Assembly (NCBI RefSeq): GCF_933775445.1
Contig: NC_065873.1
Coordinates: forward strand, 12,524,001-12,588,000
DNA: 64,000 nucleotides
Direction of reading: 5' to 3'
From: Argentina anserina
Taxonomy: Eukaryota > Streptophyta > Magnoliopsida > Rosales > Rosaceae
Every line of letters starts with the position of its first letter. The first letter of the stretch is position 1. This document shows positions 1 through 10,764 of the stretch, one piece after another. The translations under genes and the position numbers were made by a program. Below the pieces are notes generated by a model. That model was not told the origin of the DNA. It saw only the letters and a list, made by a program, of their open reading frames with translations, and ran no database searches.

Positions 1-365
1 GATCCATTCATTATATAATGACATGTGCCTTCTCTCCTTATTCTAGTATGTCTTCCATCTCTTATTCTTCTTCATCTTCATAATAAAGGATATAAATTTG
101 ATTGCTTCAATAAATAATAAAATTACTCTCTGTTTAGGTCAAAACTTTGATTAGAATCATATCATGGGTTAGTAGGTAGTATGTTCAAGATCCGAATTTG
201 GTTTTTAGGAATTGAAGGGATGATGAATAGAGATTGACGTTGTATATGATTGGGTTTGATTTCTTTTCATTTCATCTTTATCTCTTGTATGAAGAACGAT
301 ATTCATGGGAACAAGAAGTCAGAACTCAGTTAGATTTGGAGGATTTTACTAAAATAAGGTTAAAT

Positions 366-366
<1 letters not shown>

Positions 367-405
<39 letters not shown>
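367..405. repeat. (GA)n microsatellite
   Basis: A run of alternating GA, about 39 bases with one interruption (GAAAGA). It creates the Arg/Glu-rich translation of the overlapping short ORF. Confidence 0.95.
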
Positions 406-860
406 TGTGGCAGAGTTCAGATTGAAGACATATAAGGTTTTATCATCAAAAAAAATTTCATTTGATGAAAAAAGAGAGCTCTCCAGAACTACAGACAAGA
501 ACAATGGGAAGGAAAGAAAAAAATAATATAGGAGAAGAAAGAAAGAAGCAAAGTGAAAGCGTTAGGAAATTAATGAGTAATTGTAGACCATTGAATTCAT
601 GTGAAACCATGTTTCGCTATCTCTATCTGGCTCAAACGTCAGGAGATAAAAGGTCAGGTGAGGATCCTCTTCCCTCTAATTTTGACCATTTGGTAGGTTT
701 TCGGATATCTCAAATTCAAGCATCTAGGTTAGAAAGATATGAATTACTAATTAACCATTTTAATTTTTTTATTGGAGTACGTGGTTTGTTATAAAAATTA
801 CTTGTTTATAATGGTCAAATCATTAGATTCCAAGATTTTTTGTCATTATGCAGTACAAAT

Positions 861-1048
861 GACGCATTTAAGAATGTTTTGTTGTTGTGGCATGTGAAAA
901 GAATTCATACTCTATATATTTCTATGGTGGAGTATGTCCATGCATAAAAGGAAAATGATGCATTTAAGAATGTTTTGTTGTTGTGGCATGTGAAAAGAAT
1001 TCATACTCTATATATTTCTATGGTGGAGTATGTCCATGCATAAAAGGA
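861..1048. repeat. Tandem duplication, 96-bp period, two copies
   Basis: The segment from the gcatttaagaatg motif through tgcataaaagga occurs at about 861-952 and again at about 957-1048. The two copies are almost identical, differing in the GACG/GATG start, so the duplication is recent. No coding content is seen. Confidence 0.95.
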
Positions 1049-1252
1049 GGATTGGTGTATCCATTTCACCACTGTTCATATGTTTATTTGGCACGCGTCT
1101 ATATAATTGTTGGAGAAGAAGCTATATTCTATGTTGACATTATATAACTTCAATTGTTTCTAGATAACTACAAAACATTATTCAAGTTTCTTATTCTTGT
1201 CACTACCAAACGCATTTTCAAACCCTAAAATTGTAAAATGCAATCTCTCATT

Positions 1253-1672
1253 TTCATTTGAATTAATTTCAGTTTACTCGCTTAAACTTTATATGCAAAG
1301 CTAGTCAACCCCTTAACTTTTGATATATTTTCATCATTTTCCCCCTTATACTCTTAAAGAACATCAGAGAATGACGAAATTCCTACTTTTTTTTTAATTG
1401 TGAATATAATCGGCTAATATTCTGTCAAAAACTATCAAAAGAAGGCTTTAAATCATGTGTGTAAGACCAATACAAAATTCCTGACAATTTTACAACAATG
1501 CTTAAGCTGTAAAATTAAGTCTTGTAACATAATTATCCATGTAATCTATATATAAATTTGAACTTTGTCCTTCTCTAATGTCCTTTAAAAGTATAAGGGG
1601 AAACTAATTAAAATAAAAATTTAAGGGGTGGGTTGATTTTGAGTCTAAAGTTTAGGGGATAAACTGAAATGA
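1253..1672. mobile_element. Foldback/MITE-like element with ~110-bp inverted arms
   Basis: The left arm (about 1253-1370) and right arm (about 1570-1672) are imperfect reverse complements. For example, cttatactcttaaagaacat on the left answers the reverse complement of atgtcctttaaaagtataag on the right. The outer ends (atttcagttta / taaactgaaat) also match. The central 200 bp is AT-rich and non-coding. I could not fix a target-site duplication, so the superfamily is unassigned. Confidence 0.65.
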
Positions 1673-3048
1673 AGTTTTATTATTTTGCAAAATAATTTTA
1701 TAAATAGTGCGGCTATTTTCACTCTACAGTCTATTTTGTTCACCCCACATACTCTTTTCACCCCCACTTATATTTATCTATTTCCAAATTTCTTTGTTCA
1801 CCCAATTTCGATACCAAAATTGCCTTTTTCGATAATATACTTTGCCCAATTAACTTAGCTTAAGATTAAACTAATGCCTCAAATTTTGATGTGGCAAGCA
1901 TACCTCATTCTTCATATAATGATATAAAGATACGAAAGATCGGCAACATTTTACATGCTCAAAGTATCAACGGTACTCTAACATGTTAGCAATATAAAGA
2001 CTGTTGGTTGTCATTAAAAGTAAAAATTAATGGTCAAAATTGATGCCAACATGACCGAGTATCAAAACTCTGAGCATGGAATAATTTTTTTATGAAAGAT
2101 CAAACAAAAGGAAGCTAAAGTGTGTTCAAGTATCAAATTTGATAATCTATAGCATGCATGCAACGAAGTGAATACTATAATTTTATGTAGATGGTGCAAT
2201 TTATATACTTCTACAAATCATTGGACTTTTACTTATGATTTGTTGAATAAAACAACTTTAAGTTAGCATGCTCATACACAATCGTACGTAGGCTTCATAA
2301 GTTGTGATTTGAGAAGTTAAGTTACTAGTTTAATAATCACCAAACCCAAATTGTTCTAGCTAGTTAGGATAAATATGTATTAAGAGATACAAAATCTTAC
2401 CTCATCTTTCGATTCCAAAGTGATTTCAGTCTCCATTAGTGTGTTAGCGTAACTGCAAAAAGAATGAAGATGATGAAACCTTAATGCAGAATTAAGGTTT
2501 TAATCTTTTTAGTACTTATAAATTTAACTATTTAATATAGATTAGTATGTATATATGTGTGTTTTGTAAAATAACAAAACTAAATTTTAATTTTAAACAA
2601 TTCATTGTCTATTACTGCAATTTTATATCAGACATTACAATATTTCAATAAATCAAATAGATTGTGAGGTAAATAAAGTGGATTGTGGGGTGACAATAGC
2701 CTCACCATTTTGTAAAACATTGCAAGACATGCCCTTAACCACCTTTTTACTTTTTAATTTTTATTTTATTATGTTATTTATTATATTAGCCATGTTGATG
2801 ATTTTCTATCCTTCAGTGTTTTCATAAATGAGGGTTATTTTAGACCATGTTCTGGTTATAATAGCATAGATAATGTATGTGACTTTACTCCAAGATTTCT
2901 TTGACTCCTTATTCTTTCATCACCTACATTTTAAATATGCACTTGGCTTAGCAAATTATGGTTTAAAAATGCAGAATTAGCCAGTTTTGAAGCGTTCCAC
3001 TCAGCAAACAATCTCGGCCTATATATCACTACAACAATGACACCCTTT

Positions 3049-3325
3049 TCCGACCACGGATTTCCGACTAAAGTTTTTTTTGGTCGGTAATAATGGTATT
3101 TCTGACCATATACAATTGTCCGTTGGAAATACAATTTTTGGTCGGATTTTATTTCCGACCAGTAGCCGATCCGTCGGAAATTTGGTCAGAATAAATAAAT
3201 ACAACCAGTTTCTGTTTGGTCGGAAAGTTGTCAGAAAAAATGTAGTCATTTTCAATGATATTTTGTTTGGTCGGAAAGTCGTCAGAAAAAAAAAAACATC
3301 TCTGATTAGCCTTTATTTGGTCGAG
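3049..3325. repeat. Left subterminal repeat array of the CACTA element
   Basis: Repeated TTTCCGACC, GGTCGGAAA and variants occur about every 20-40 bp, for example around 3050, 3090, 3142, 3158, 3218 and 3270. Such arrays are the known binding region for the TNPA protein in this superfamily. Confidence 0.8.
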
Positions 3326-3603
3326 TAGTTGTCACAGAACTCCATAGTTATTTATTATGTGAATAATTTTTTTAATTTAACAAAAGATGGTCACATGACA
3401 TAATTTAATCAATTAAAAAGGTTTTATTTCAATAAACAAATAAAGAACAAATTATTGTGACAATCCTATTAGACATATTTGATAGTTTTTTAAAAGGGGT
3501 TTGGAACCCAGTCTCACTGGGAGGCTCATCCCCACGCCATTATATTATTAAAATAATTATAAGGGGGAAGGTTATAGTAAAATGAGCGGAAAATAGCGGA
3601 AAG

Positions 3604-4094
3604 TTGCAACCCCTACAGTTAGGTGTTCGTATATATAATCGATATACTTTTTCTTCATACATCATAATCGTTTTGTCCTTTTTTAATTTTTATAGTTCTT
3701 TGTGTTTTTCTACATTTTCATATCCACTCATATCAATTATGTATAAGAGTTTTAGACGTGATCATCGAGTGCGCAAGCATGGACCTACTCGTATTCACAC
3801 AACATCTCCGCCGCCAGTTGAAGACAGAAAAAAAAATCTAGCAATTGTGACAAAAAAATAGTGTCATCTAGTACCTCACTGGTTGGATCAACATGTACTA
3901 ATATTGTTAAATCAAATGCCCTTAAGTTGTCAGATGAGAAGGTAAAATTGGGAGTTCGCAAAATGCCGGATTGGTTTTACCCAGGCAAAACCCCAGAGTA
4001 TCATATTGATCTAACTCGAGAGAAGTTTGATCTTGTTGCACACATCATGGAAATGACCAAAACTGAAAGCGACGTCTCCTCTGACGATGAGTAG
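3604..4094 (+). pseudogene. Unrecognised coding remnant inside the CACTA element
   Basis: Two overlapping frames read like protein: a basic segment ending in VEDRKKNLAIVTKK near 3858, and a following segment in another frame (about 3861-4094) containing VRKMPDWFYPGKTPEYHIDL and an acidic C-terminus. They meet at a run of seven A near 3852, which suggests a one-base frameshift. No family is recognised. It could be an extra transposon ORF or a captured host fragment. Confidence 0.3.
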
Positions 4095-4685
4095 TTGTAG
4101 AAGATGTTATTATGTTTGATACTCATTCGTTTTGCATATCAATTGTTTAGTTTTCCTATTTATTTGTGTTAATAAGATTCAATTGAAACAAATTGAATTC
4201 AAATATCGCACTTAGTTTTATATGTTCAAAATAACATTTTGACAGTCAATACTATCTTATATGATACTTATTCATAATTTTACAAGTAATAAAAATGAAA
4301 AAATGCCGCATTGATAATAATTAAGCAAGCGACCTTATGGAACTGCCCCCAGCTCTAAGAGTGTAATGCCCATCCTGATAAATATTAGACACCAAACATA
4401 ATTAAATACCATAAAGGACAAAATAGTAAAACTATTGGCATATGGCTTCCAGATCTCTCGCTCAGTTGATGCCTCCTCTTCTAAATTCCAATCAAACAAA
4501 ATTCCTATTCGGTCATGACACCAATTAAGCTAACGAAAAAAAAAACTTCCTCCCAATTCATCTCGCAATGAATTCCTGAAAATTCAAATCCCTGCAAAAC
4601 ATCTTCCCGCGTCCTTTCCTAAATCATGGCTTAATTGTGTTGGTTGCACTATCATGGAGCAAATCAGAAGAAACTTCCTTCTGTC

Positions 4686-7512
4686 ATGGCTACCAAGAAA
4701 ATCTCAGACTACAAGCAGCGAAGGAATGAGAGTGTTCGCCGTAATAACGAGTTGTTGGCTTCTCTGCACATCCCACCCATCGGTCCCCAACCCACTGCCC
4801 CATCCATACGCCCACGGTTAAATGATGTTTCCAATTTAATGTTCTTTACAGTTGTTCATCAATCCTTCTTGATTCATGTATAATTTTTTTGCAGGGGTTC
4901 TTCAATTCCATGTATGGTCAAAGCTAATCAAGACACCACATGTTTGAATTTAGGATTTGGGATTTTGTTTCGGTTATTTGAATAACATCATATTGGTTTG
5001 ACCTGTGAATTGTTTTTTATGATTGCCGACTTTAATTCATTGTTCTATTGTAATCATTGTGAATTGTTTTCTTTTGCTTTCAATATCAAATTACAAGATA
5101 CCTATATACCTCTCTTTGTATATCTAGCTACCCTTTTAAAGATGTAAGGTTTCGCACTCTGTGATCACTTTTGAAACTTGTGTATGAATTATATTCTTGT
5201 TATACACATGCTATATAGCCTTAAACAAAGATAAATTTTCTTCTGAAGATAAAAACAAAGATATATCATTGGAGAAATTGTTTTAACAAATTGTCAATGA
5301 ATAATAACCTACTACGTTCAAACCACAAAGTTGTTAGAGATCAGATATTGTAGCGATACAGTGTGCATCACTATGTCAAAAAGTAGTTAGTATCAATATT
5401 ATGAATTATCTCTTCATTGAAGCATATTAGGTGCATTGAACATGCATTGAGAAAGTAATTGGTTATGTCAAAAGTATGCATGAACAATGTTATTGGATGA
5501 TTTACCTAATTTGAAAACCACTTCATGATGTATGGCTATATGAGATATACTTGGCTAGTTGTCTTTAGTCACTTTGTGGTTGATAGTTTCCACCATGCAC
5601 CATTGTTTGAGAATTATACTTATATCAAGTCTATAAGAATATAGCCACATACCTTTAGTTGAGACTGCGGCTTTTAGTAGCCAACTGATGTCCGAATGTA
5701 CTCCTCAACTCTGATATGGAATGATGCCTTCTATCCAAAAATCATTCCATTTGTTTCGTTGTTTTGTTTTCTTATTATGAATCACCAGAGTGCTTTTATT
5801 CAGTAATCGATAGTTATGTACCACTTAGAGTTTCTCTTTTGCTTTTAAATACAAAGTATAGGCACATACATCAGAATTTTGACAGAAATATCTAGAAACT
5901 GAACCAGAACTTTGAAAATTTACTAGTATTTAGAGAAAAATCGTTTTAAGGTGATTCCAAGTTTGAGAATTAATTTACTATGTGTTCTATAATTCTTCCT
6001 CAAAGTCTCAATCCAAACTGATTTGTTCATGAATAAATGTGAAAGTGACTGGTTCAGGTTACTGGAAGGTGTTTTTTATGTTTTGTGAGAGAAACCCCAT
6101 CCCTCTCTTTCCTTGCCGTTACGATTTTAGTTTAATGCTTTATATAATACGGTAGAATCAGACGGAGATAATAAAACCTCTTTCACCATATACTTAAAAT
6201 AATTCTATGATTTTGTAGTCATGACAAGGAAAGCCAGGGGAAAACAAATGGCGGCGACCACTTCAGCTCCCGAGTCTTCTACAAGCGCTCAGCCTGGAGA
6301 CTTTCCCCGTAATAAAGCAACAGATGGTGTGGAAGAGGAAGAGGAAGAGGAAGAAGAAGAGGAAGAAGGGTCGGACACTCAACGAACCAAACAAACAGGA
6401 AGAGACCTTGTCAAAGGTTCCAAAGGCTACATAACGAAAGGGGTGACTTTTCGAAAGAGGTATAACTAATTCAATTGTGCATGTTACATTTTTAATGTTG
6501 CATAACTACGAGACTGAATACACTCAAACAGTGCTAAGGTTTGTTGTTATGATATTACAGTCATGATTCAGTCTTTACTCTCATATGTAATTGATTTATG
6601 TTTGTTATTGCTAAGGATCATATCTACTGATGTTGCAAGCAGTATTTGGCCCCCTATTCAGCTCAGAGCTGACAGGGCCTTATATAACTTTCAAAAAAAT
6701 GTCCCCAGCATTATTTGGATAAGTTGTTTAAGCTGTTCAAGAATAAGAATTTCAAATTCGATTGCACAGAAGAAGAAGTAAAACGTGTGTTTGAAGCTTA
6801 TATCAAAAATAACTACAAAAACTGGATGAGTGCAATTCAGAATAGCGTGTTTGACATACATAAGAGTGCTGCAGCTAGATATACCAACAACCCCGCGTAC
6901 ATGCCGCCTCATATCTGGACATTGATGGTTGATGACTGGCTTAAGCCAACCTGACAGGTTATATTAAGTCTTTCTTGAAATATGATTTTTTGTTGCAGTA
7001 ATTTCAAAATTCGTAACATTGTTCTTCAATCATATTATATGCTTACAATGTCTGATGGAAATTCATTCTAATGTTATTATATGTATAGGAGACAAGTGAC
7101 AAGAACAAGTTCAATCGTGACAAGCTAAAGTTAGTGCATATAACGAGTTCAGTTCCGATGGCCAAGTACGTATATGAGGAGGTACGTGAACTGAAATTCT
7201 CCATGTACTGAAACATAATAAAAGTATGCTATATCTACATAACTTCACTTAGAGTTGATAAGTATAATATGCGGATATATCTGCATAATATGAAAATGTT
7301 GGTTTATGAGTTTAAGTTCCTACTGTATTAGTGTTGTACGACTAATTGTTTTTATCTTTCTCCATTGATAAGTAGCCTTGGTGTTTGAAAATGATAGAAA
7401 TAGGAGACTGATTTGATTACTCATTCGCTGATTTTATTTATTTATATGTGGCTATCTATGTCGGTCCTTGTTCATTGAAATTAGTTTAGATCTACTATGC
7501 TATCCTATTACA

Positions 7513-7545
<33 letters not shown>

Positions 7546-8076
7546 CTGATAAGAATGATACTAGGATAAAACACATATATACACATACAATTGGGAGGTA
7601 ATTGTAATAAACAAAATTGAGAAGAAGAAGATGAAGAACATATCGACAAGACTTGAGGTGCGTGTTGTTGTTTAGAAGCATAACCATTAACATGCACAAA
7701 CTTCTACTTAGTTGTTCTTTGTTTTTTTATGGTTGCTTTGCAATATAAGAAGTCCTCTGTAACTCTTTTGAGGTCATGAATGAATATCACAACAGCCTTT
7801 TTGTCAATTATATTTACAATTCCAGCATTTACTACTTCTGTTCTTTACTCTCAAGCTTTCAATTATGCAGATTACAATGTTATTGAACTAGAATCCTATT
7901 TAATTCCCTTTCGTACGTCTTCTATTATCATGGGTTAAAGCTTAAATAACTGTGGCTATGAATTTTGTACTTATTATCATGAATTTGTGTTGCAGGGTGC
8001 TTCTTTAAGTTCACCTCCAAATGACAGAATCATTTCACCTACTCATGGAGATTTTGAAGAGGAACGTGCACCTTGA
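4686..8076 (+). pseudogene. CACTA TNPA-like gene (Ptta/En/Spm family), with internal stop
   Basis: A candidate first exon at about 4686-4816 encodes a KQRRNESVRRNNELLASLHIP motif typical of the N-terminus of plant transposon proteins. A second at about 6219-6459 carries a Glu-rich stretch. The core is better resolved: exons 6709-6957, 7089-7181 and 7996-8076 are all in phase 0. They encode the tryptophan-rich Ptta/En/Spm core (EAYIKNNYKNWMSAI, PPHIWTLMVDDWL) followed by the hallmark DKNKFNRDKLKLVHITSS, equivalent to the K-NR-K-HT-GS motif of the family. A TGA at 6952-6954 interrupts the core shortly before a good donor (cag/gtta). Either this copy is dead or the 83-codon product ends there. 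The junctions between the 6219-6459 exon and the core are not resolved. Confidence 0.65.
7514..7543. repeat. (TA)n microsatellite
   Basis: About 30 bases of alternating TA, inside an intron of the CACTA TNPA-like gene. Confidence 0.95.
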
Positions 8077-8424
8077 TTAGGAGTCGGTAGCTGTCGGACA
8101 ACTTAACTATCTACTTATCTCATTTATAGTTATCTAAAAATATTTATATGAGGCAATGTAACCTCTAAGTGACTAAACTATTTGCTCTTGTTTTCTCATA
8201 TCTCTCCACTATTTCTACTGTTATGGATGTTAAAGATGATGTCTTGCATTATTTGTACTAGTAAGGATATTATGGATAATTTGTTATGAATGAAATTTCG
8301 TTTGTCTAAATGTTCATTATGCATTTATTTTCTTCTTTACTTTGTTTGAAATATATTTATTTCAATATCATAATTAAAATTAATTGTAATTGAAAATAAG
8401 AAATCCATACGATCAATAGAGTTC

Positions 8425-8790
8425 CGACAACGCCGGTCGATAAAACTGTGGTCGGAAATAATCAAAGGAAAAAATAACATCCGACGGAACACGGGGTCGA
8501 AACTAAATGGTCAGAAATAAATATTTTGACCATGGTGTGGTCGGAAATACCTCGTCGGAAATGATATTATTCCCGACCATTTTCTGATGAGGGTTTTTTA
8601 GTCGGAAAGATTGACATTTATGACGGAGCTTCCAACCTTCATTTGGTCGTAAATGGCTATCATTTCCGACCAAAATGGTCGAAAAATAGTATTTATGACC
8701 GGGGTAGTACCGACCGAGCCCGACCAGATTTATCGGAAAGAGTACTAACGACCAAATGAGGGTTTTTTTCGACCATTTTCAGAGTCGGAA
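8425..8790. repeat. Right subterminal repeat array of the CACTA element
   Basis: Repeated GGTCGGAAA / TTTCCGACC-type motifs in both orientations, matching the left array in motif but longer and denser. They end about 20 bp before the right terminus at 8811. Confidence 0.8.
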
Positions 8791-8814
8791 ATCATGTTTT
8801 GTGTTGTAATGTAT

Positions 8815-10150
8815 AAAGTTTGGAGGATAGAAGTATGGAATCTCATGGAATTTCTCCTCTGCATGTCAAATCAAATGACACAATTCTTGAAGTATTTATT
8901 GTATCCTCTTTCGTTTCATTCAATACCCAATATAGAGCTTTTAACTAAATATTCATCACCGTACCATACACATAATAATACTTGTTCGGAGTTTCATGTT
9001 TCTTCCATAAACCTATTTTTAGGCCAAACACCAAATTACAAATTCAAATCTGACTATCTAGTATAGCCTTGTAATCATTAGTAATGGAATAGTAACCAAA
9101 TAAAAAAAACAAAAACGGACATGATCAGGAGTAATAAAAGGTAGCACCGTAGAGGTAATATAAAGGAGTACGTCTCTAGTACATGGATTCCATAGTATTA
9201 TAGTTGGATTTTCACAATGATCATATAATACACAAATCAAGCCATCGTAGGTATCACTAATTACTATTTGGAAATCTACAATAAGTGATATATCAATTAC
9301 CGAAAATCAAGCTCTCTTCTCGGAACAAGGTTATCATGATTTAAGTACTTAAGTGATGCTTGGTACTTTATAGTGCAGAAATTTATCTCTCACGGTAGGA
9401 TGAAGTTGGGCTGATTATGGTGTGCGTAATGTGTTTGTTAATGAAATAAGACTCGGACATCAATGACCGTCACTCCGGGCACATACATTAGAAACAAAGC
9501 AAATTAAGACTTGACAAGTAAGTCATGAGAGGATCTTGCTGATGACAATTCGAGATCATTAAGAGATTCGGTGCCGGAGAACCAACTCTTGTTGCCGATG
9601 ACAAGAGAGAGCGTTGAGTATTGTCAGTATTGTTGGGTGGAAATTGGAAGCTTCAACTTGTAAACTGTGGGAAGGGTTGGTTATACTGCTCTCCTCGAGT
9701 AGCCCACAAATAGTGGAGAACACGTGGAAAAGCAGAAAAATAAGCCATTTAAAAAAAATTAGGATAAAATTGTACATACATGTATCTAATATTCAAATTA
9801 TTGTGATTCATAAAGTTTCAATTAAAAACTCAATTGTTTTTCTGCTTGTTGAAATAATTGCTTTTCTGATGTAGTCGTTCCAATTCCAAATAAGCATGGG
9901 TATTGCAAAGTCCCACATATACCTATAGTTTTTTTTCTTTATCTGACATATAGCTGAAAACTCATTTGCACTGTCTGACGGTATACCCAACAGCCAAAAT
10001 CCGAATGAAAGGTTCTAATCAAAAGTTTGGATAATTGTCACGCCCCAAAATATAAAATAAAAACAACCAAAGTTTGGATAAATGGTGGGCAGGGGCAGAG
10101 TGGTCCCCAAATGTAGCCTCTCACACGTGTTAGAAATCCAAGTTTAGGGC
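8815..10150. other. Intergenic DNA with FBA remnant
   Basis: Apart from the FBA remnant, nothing coding is supported. The last part (about 10145-10200) leads into the PTB gene and contains an AT-rich AAAATATATATG stretch that could serve as its TATA box. Confidence 0.5.
8990..9300 (-). pseudogene. F-box-associated (FBA) domain fragment
   Basis: The reverse strand reads DGLICVLYDHCENPTIILWN followed by PCTRDVLL (about 9150-9240). This matches the plant F-box-associated pattern in which a 'GL(I/L)C' strand is followed by 'LWNP-(S/C)TR'. Neighbouring sequence gives only short pieces broken by stops. No F-box or start is seen. The fragment abuts the right end of the CACTA element. Confidence 0.4.
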
Positions 10151-10160
10151 AAAATATATA
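10148..10160 (+). promoter_or_regulatory. Candidate TATA box of the PTB gene
   Basis: AAAATATATATG lies about 600 bp before the start codon. A leader with an intron probably ends at the acceptor ttgcag at about 10748-10753, twelve bases before the ATG. Placement rests only on sequence and distance. Confidence 0.4.
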
Positions 10161-10764
10161 TGTGCAAGCGCTGAGGTTGTGCTTGTAGTTTTGTACTATG
10201 TTGTTGTGTGTGTGAATTGGTATCTCAAATCAATCCCAAACCTACCTCCCTCACGTCTGTGTCTCTCAGGCACTTCTTCTTCTTCTTCTGCTCTCTGTCT
10301 TCAGGCAAGTCACTTCTCTCAGTTTACTCTTTAACTCTTTTCAATTTTAAAGTAATCTGATTGGAATTAAACCCAATGATTCGAGCCAAAGATTCAGACT
10401 TTGTCTTTTTGTGCCCGGAAAAATTTAATGGCGAGGGATCTGACAATCAACGAGTCCGACCCTTCAGCTTTTTCCCGCAACCAAACAGGCCTTTTAGGGT
10501 TTTTGAGTTTCAGAGAGCCTCTTTGTTGATTCGCCAGCTACATTTTGTTTGACACAATTTAATTCAAAGTTTATATTTTGTTTGTAAAGTTTAGAGCTTT
10601 TTGCTGTTTTTGGAGGGTTGGTGCATTTAATTTCGAACCCAGAATGTGTGCATTGTTGGGGATGTCAGGGTGTGAAGTGTGAAGGGTAATTAGTTTTGCT
10701 TACATTGTCTGCCAGAGCTTATATTTGTTGGCTTTTTTTTTGGTTTGTTGCAGGGCTTTGTACA

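Larger units (their letters stand above)
1..3023. other. AT-rich intergenic DNA, no gene recognised
   Basis: No convincing coding region on either strand. It holds a GA microsatellite (about 367-405), a 96-bp tandem duplication (861-1048) and a foldback element (about 1253-1672), listed separately. The short ORFs at 234-425 and 462-794 are low-complexity translations of the purine-rich tract and match no family I know. Confidence 0.7.
3027..8811 (+). mobile_element. CACTA (En/Spm) transposon, probably non-autonomous
   Basis: The element starts CACTACAAC and ends GTTGTAATG, so its right end reads CATTACAAC in reverse complement. It is flanked by the 3-bp direct repeat TAT (3024-3026 and 8812-8814), the size expected for CACTA elements. 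Both subterminal regions (about 3049-3325 and 8425-8790) are packed with GGTCGGAAA/TTTCCGACC motifs in both orientations, as in TNPA-binding arrays. Length is 5785 bp. The only recognisable gene is TNPA-like (Ptta/En/Spm, Transposase_24 type). No catalytic TNPD (Transposase_21) reading frame was seen, which suggests trans-mobilisation. The first base triplet of the right end is mutated (TAGTG to TAATG). Confidence 0.88.

Noticed and set aside
234..794. Short ORFs over the GA tract
   Set aside because: Arg/Glu-rich translation of a microsatellite, with no conserved features.
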